Assembly (NCBI GenBank): GCA_022564455.1
Contig: JADFLK010000093.1
Span: 1-7,865 of the forward strand
DNA: 7,865 nucleotides
Reading direction: 5' to 3'
Source of the DNA: Bacteroidota bacterium
GTDB lineage: Bacteria > Bacteroidota > Rhodothermia > Rhodothermales > Rubricoccaceae
Part shown: in pieces, positions 6,251-7,865 of the stretch
How positions within the stretch are numbered: position 1 is the stretch's first letter
Layout: every line of letters starts with the position of its first letter
The notes under the pieces: generated by a model
What the model saw: the letters and a program-made list of their open reading frames with translations, nothing else
What the model was told of the DNA's origin: nothing
The model's database searches: none
Made by a program: the position numbers and the translations under genes

Positions 6251-7636
6251 TCACCCCGCTTTCGCCAACGTAGCAATCAGATCGCTACGGGTGACGATGT
6301 GGAACTGGTTGGCCTCGCCCGCCTTTACGAGCACGGCCCCCGCCTCGTTGTCGAGATAAGCCGAGAGGCCTTCCACTGTGATGTCGGCCTCAACAATCGG
6401 GAACGGAGCGGCCATCACGTCCTTGACAGGATACGAGAGCGCTTCGGGCTCTTCAACGAGGCGGCTCAGGATGTTTCGCTCGGTGAGGCTACCCACGGCG
6501 TGGCCTTCGGCGTTGAATACAGGAACCTGCGATATGCCGTGTTCCGTCATCGTGGCTACAACGTCAGCGATCGTCGCCTCCGGTGAAACTGCAACCACAC
6601 CCCGCTCGCGCTGCGCTAACACGTCGCGAACCGTCATGGACGATTCCGCCTCAAGGAATCCGTGGCGGCGCATCCATTCGTCGTTGTAGGTTCTGGCCAG
6701 GTAGGGGAAGCCCGAATCCGGCATGAGCACCACCACCACGTCGTCCACCTTAAGCGTTTCGCCGTTGACCTCCAGCCATTGCAACGCGCCCGCCATAGCC
6801 ATGCCGCTACTCTGGCCGAGGAATAGGCCCTCCTCGCGCGCGAGCCGCCGCGTCATCTGCATGGATTCCTTGTCCGTTACGCGGACGTAGTCGTCCACCA
6901 AATCGAAATCCATGTTGCCCGCAAGGATGTCTTCCCCCACGCCTTCCGTTGCGTACGGATAGATCTCGTTCTCGTCGAACTCGCGCGTGTGGAAGTACTT
7001 GTAGTAGACCGAGCCGAACGGATCGACGCCGATGGTTTTGATGGCCGCGTTCTGTTCCTTCAAATAGCGGGTTGTCCCGGAAATCGTCCCGCCCGTGCCG
7101 GCACCGGCGATGTAGTGTGTAATACGGCCGTCGGTCTGCTCCCAGAGTTCGGGTCCGGAGGTGTCGTAATGGGCCTGGGTGTTGGCCGGGTGGTTGTACT
7201 GATTGGGATAAAAGGAATTGGGGATCTCCTCGCTCAGCCGCTCGGCGACCGAGTAGTAGGAGCGCGGGTCATCCGGGGCCACGGCCGTTGGGCACACGAT
7301 GACCTCGGCGCCAAGCGCTGTGAGTACGTCATTCTTGGCCTGACTCTGTTTGTCGGTTGTGGTAAAGATGCACGTGTAACCACGTGCAATGGCCGCGAGC
7401 GCCAGACCGGCGCCCGTGTTGCCGCTCGTGCACTCGATGATGGTCCCGCCCGGCTTGAGCTGGCCGCTCCGCTCGGCATCCTCAATCATCGCCAGCCCAA
7501 TGCGGTCCTTGACGGAGCCGGCTGGGTTGAAATACTCGAGCTTCGCCAGCACCGTACACGGCAGGTCCGCCGCGACGCGATTGAGCCGCACAAGCGGTGT
7601 GTTTCCGATGGTACCAAGGATGTTTTCGTGCCACAT
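6251..7636 (-). CDS. Cystathionine beta-synthase with C-terminal CBS domain pair
   Basis: This fold-type II PLP enzyme of 461 residues probably condenses serine and homocysteine to cystathionine, the first step of reverse transsulfuration toward cysteine. The catalytic domain (about 1-325) has NTPLVRL (12-18), Schiff-base K43 in GSVKDR, the substrate loop TSGNTG (70-75), the phosphate-binding GAGTGGT (178-184) and MPDSG (306-310) for the pyridine ring. TEGVGEDIL (230-238) and NDEWMRRHGFLE (318-329) are closer to cystathionine beta-synthases than to O-acetylserine sulfhydrylases. Two CBS domains follow (about 335-395 and 402-458), the likely site of regulation by adenosyl ligands. The N-terminal haem domain of the mammalian enzyme is absent, as usual in bacteria. 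The start at 7636 (MWHENILGTIGNTP) matches the family; an upstream ATG at 7783 would add 49 residues translated from repeat DNA. No cystathionine gamma-lyase gene is adjacent. Cysteine or cysteate synthase activity remains an alternative. Confidence 0.93.
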   Translation of the reverse strand: MWHENILGTIGNTPLVRLNRVAADLPCTVLAKLEYFNPAGSVKDRIGLAMIEDAERSGQLKPGGTIIECTSGNTGAGLALAAIARGYTCIFTTTDKQSQAKNDVLTALGAEVIVCPTAVAPDDPRSYYSVAERLSEEIPNSFYPNQYNHPANTQAHYDTSGPELWEQTDGRITHYIAGAGTGGTISGTTRYLKEQNAAIKTIGVDPFGSVYYKYFHTREFDENEIYPYATEGVGEDILAGNMDFDLVDDYVRVTDKESMQMTRRLAREEGLFLGQSSGMAMAGALQWLEVNGETLKVDDVVVVLMPDSGFPYLARTYNDEWMRRHGFLEAESSMTVRDVLAQRERGVVAVSPEATIADVVATMTEHGISQVPVFNAEGHAVGSLTERNILSRLVEEPEALSYPVKDVMAAPFPIVEADITVEGLSAYLDNEAGAVLVKAGEANQFHIVTRSDLIATLAKAG

Positions 7637-7682
7637 AGTCGCGAACTGGATATTGTGTTCTGCTGAGCCGCCAACCGATACC

Positions 7683-7710
7683 GCCGTCTGCTGTCTACGG
7701 TCTGCCGTCT
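7683..7710. repeat. Heptamer tandem repeat upstream of the cystathionine beta-synthase gene
   Basis: Four adjoining 7-base units GCCGTCT, GCTGTCT, ACGGTCT and GCCGTCT fill 7683-7710; every unit ends in GTCT. It lies 46 bases upstream of the start codon at 7636, so it is probably in the promoter or leader. It is a different sequence from the AT-rich heptamers at 3643-3718 but has the same period. Confidence 0.65.
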
Positions 7711-7805
7711 TTCTTTTGCGAAAGCTACCGCGCACATCGCCTTGCTTGGACGAAGCCCGCCCATCTTCCCCGCAATCTCGCATTGCAGGAGCCTGTCTGA
7801 CTAAG

Positions 7806-7843
7806 AGGCTGTTGAATTACGTGCTCTGTCGCCGAGACAGCCT
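7806..7843. repeat. Palindromic element copy 3 (inverted, internally shortened)
   Basis: AGGCTGTTGA (7806-7815), five bases, then GTGCTCTGTCG (7821-7831) is the reverse complement of the core-plus-right-arm part of copy 2, with only two differences over 26 bases. The other side is shortened: the opposite arm, ACAGCCT (7837-7843), follows the core after five bases instead of nearly 30. The gap 7637-7865 contains no gene that I can see apart from these repeats. Confidence 0.65.
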
Positions 7844-7844
7844 G

Positions 7845-7860
7845 CCCCGACTTGTCGGGG
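7845..7860. repeat. Perfect GC-rich hairpin at the right edge
   Basis: CCCCGAC (7845-7851) and GTCGGGG (7854-7860) are perfect reverse complements around TT, directly after palindromic element copy 3. It could be the stem of a terminator for a gene beyond the window or a REP-like repeat. No T-tract follows on either strand within the window, so I do not call it a terminator. Confidence 0.5.
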
Positions 7861-7865
7861 AGCGC

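Noticed and set aside
6136..6276. Longer DUF3467 start at 6276
   Set aside because: It would overlap the end of the upstream gene and translate through a palindrome, and the extension is unlike DUF3467 proteins.
7683..7710. Heptamer array as a CRISPR fragment
   Set aside because: Units are 7 bases, contiguous and without spacers, and no cas genes are present.
7720..7727. TAGCTTTC (minus strand) as a Bacteroidota -7 box for the cystathionine beta-synthase gene
   Set aside because: It matches five of six fixed positions, but no TTG/TTTG box lies at the right distance upstream, so chance is likely.
7637..7783. Extended N terminus for the cystathionine beta-synthase from an ATG at 7783
   Set aside because: The extra 49 residues come from the heptamer repeat region, are basic and low in complexity, and precede a start (MWHENILGTIGNTP) that fits the family.

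Overview
The window looks like chromosomal DNA of a Gram-negative bacterium, most likely from the Bacteroidota/Rhodothermota side of the tree. An LptG-type permease implies an outer membrane with exported LPS. A DUF3467 protein is a common Bacteroidota small protein. None of the six confident genes has a purine-rich Shine-Dalgarno sequence before its start, which is typical of that group. The clearest promoter reads TATAATTG, one base from the Bacteroidota -7 consensus TAnnTTTG. The lineage call is an inference; no rRNA or other marker is present.

Layout. Positions 1-2288 hold minus-strand genes: sucC (succinyl-CoA ligase beta subunit), then 30 bases later a PotA/FbpC-type ABC transporter ATPase, then possibly the first nine codons of another gene running off the left edge. 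A 142-base divergent gap separates sucC from a plus-strand lptG-like permease gene (2431-3540). From 3541 to 4437 comes a gene-poor, repeat-rich stretch: three hairpin-forming repeats in a row (3566-3778), an unrecognised minus-strand ORF whose stop lies next to the third hairpin (3780-4130), and a roughly 300-base leader region ending in a good promoter. That promoter serves a 440-residue PLP-dependent alpha-oxoamine synthase (4438-5760), related to serine palmitoyltransferase and 8-amino-7-oxononanoate synthase. Convergent to it lie a DUF3467 protein (5815-6135) and, upstream of that, a cystathionine beta-synthase with two CBS domains (6251-7636). The right edge (7683-7865) has no gene but carries a heptamer tandem repeat, a third copy of the palindromic element and a perfect hairpin.

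How the parts relate. The confident genes are mostly independent housekeeping functions: TCA cycle, lipopolysaccharide transport, transsulfuration and solute import. The least routine gene is the alpha-oxoamine synthase, which probably makes a long-chain base for sphingolipids or sulfonolipids and has Pro-Pro where most relatives have Ser-Arg. The most distinctive non-coding signal is a dispersed element of about 55 bp seen three times. Its arms are AGnCTGTTGA/TCAACAGnCT and its 11-base core CGACAGAGCAC sits at a fixed distance from one arm. Separate short tandem repeats with periods of 7 and 8 lie in the same gaps. I see no CRISPR array, tRNA, rRNA, complete insertion sequence or recognised defence system.
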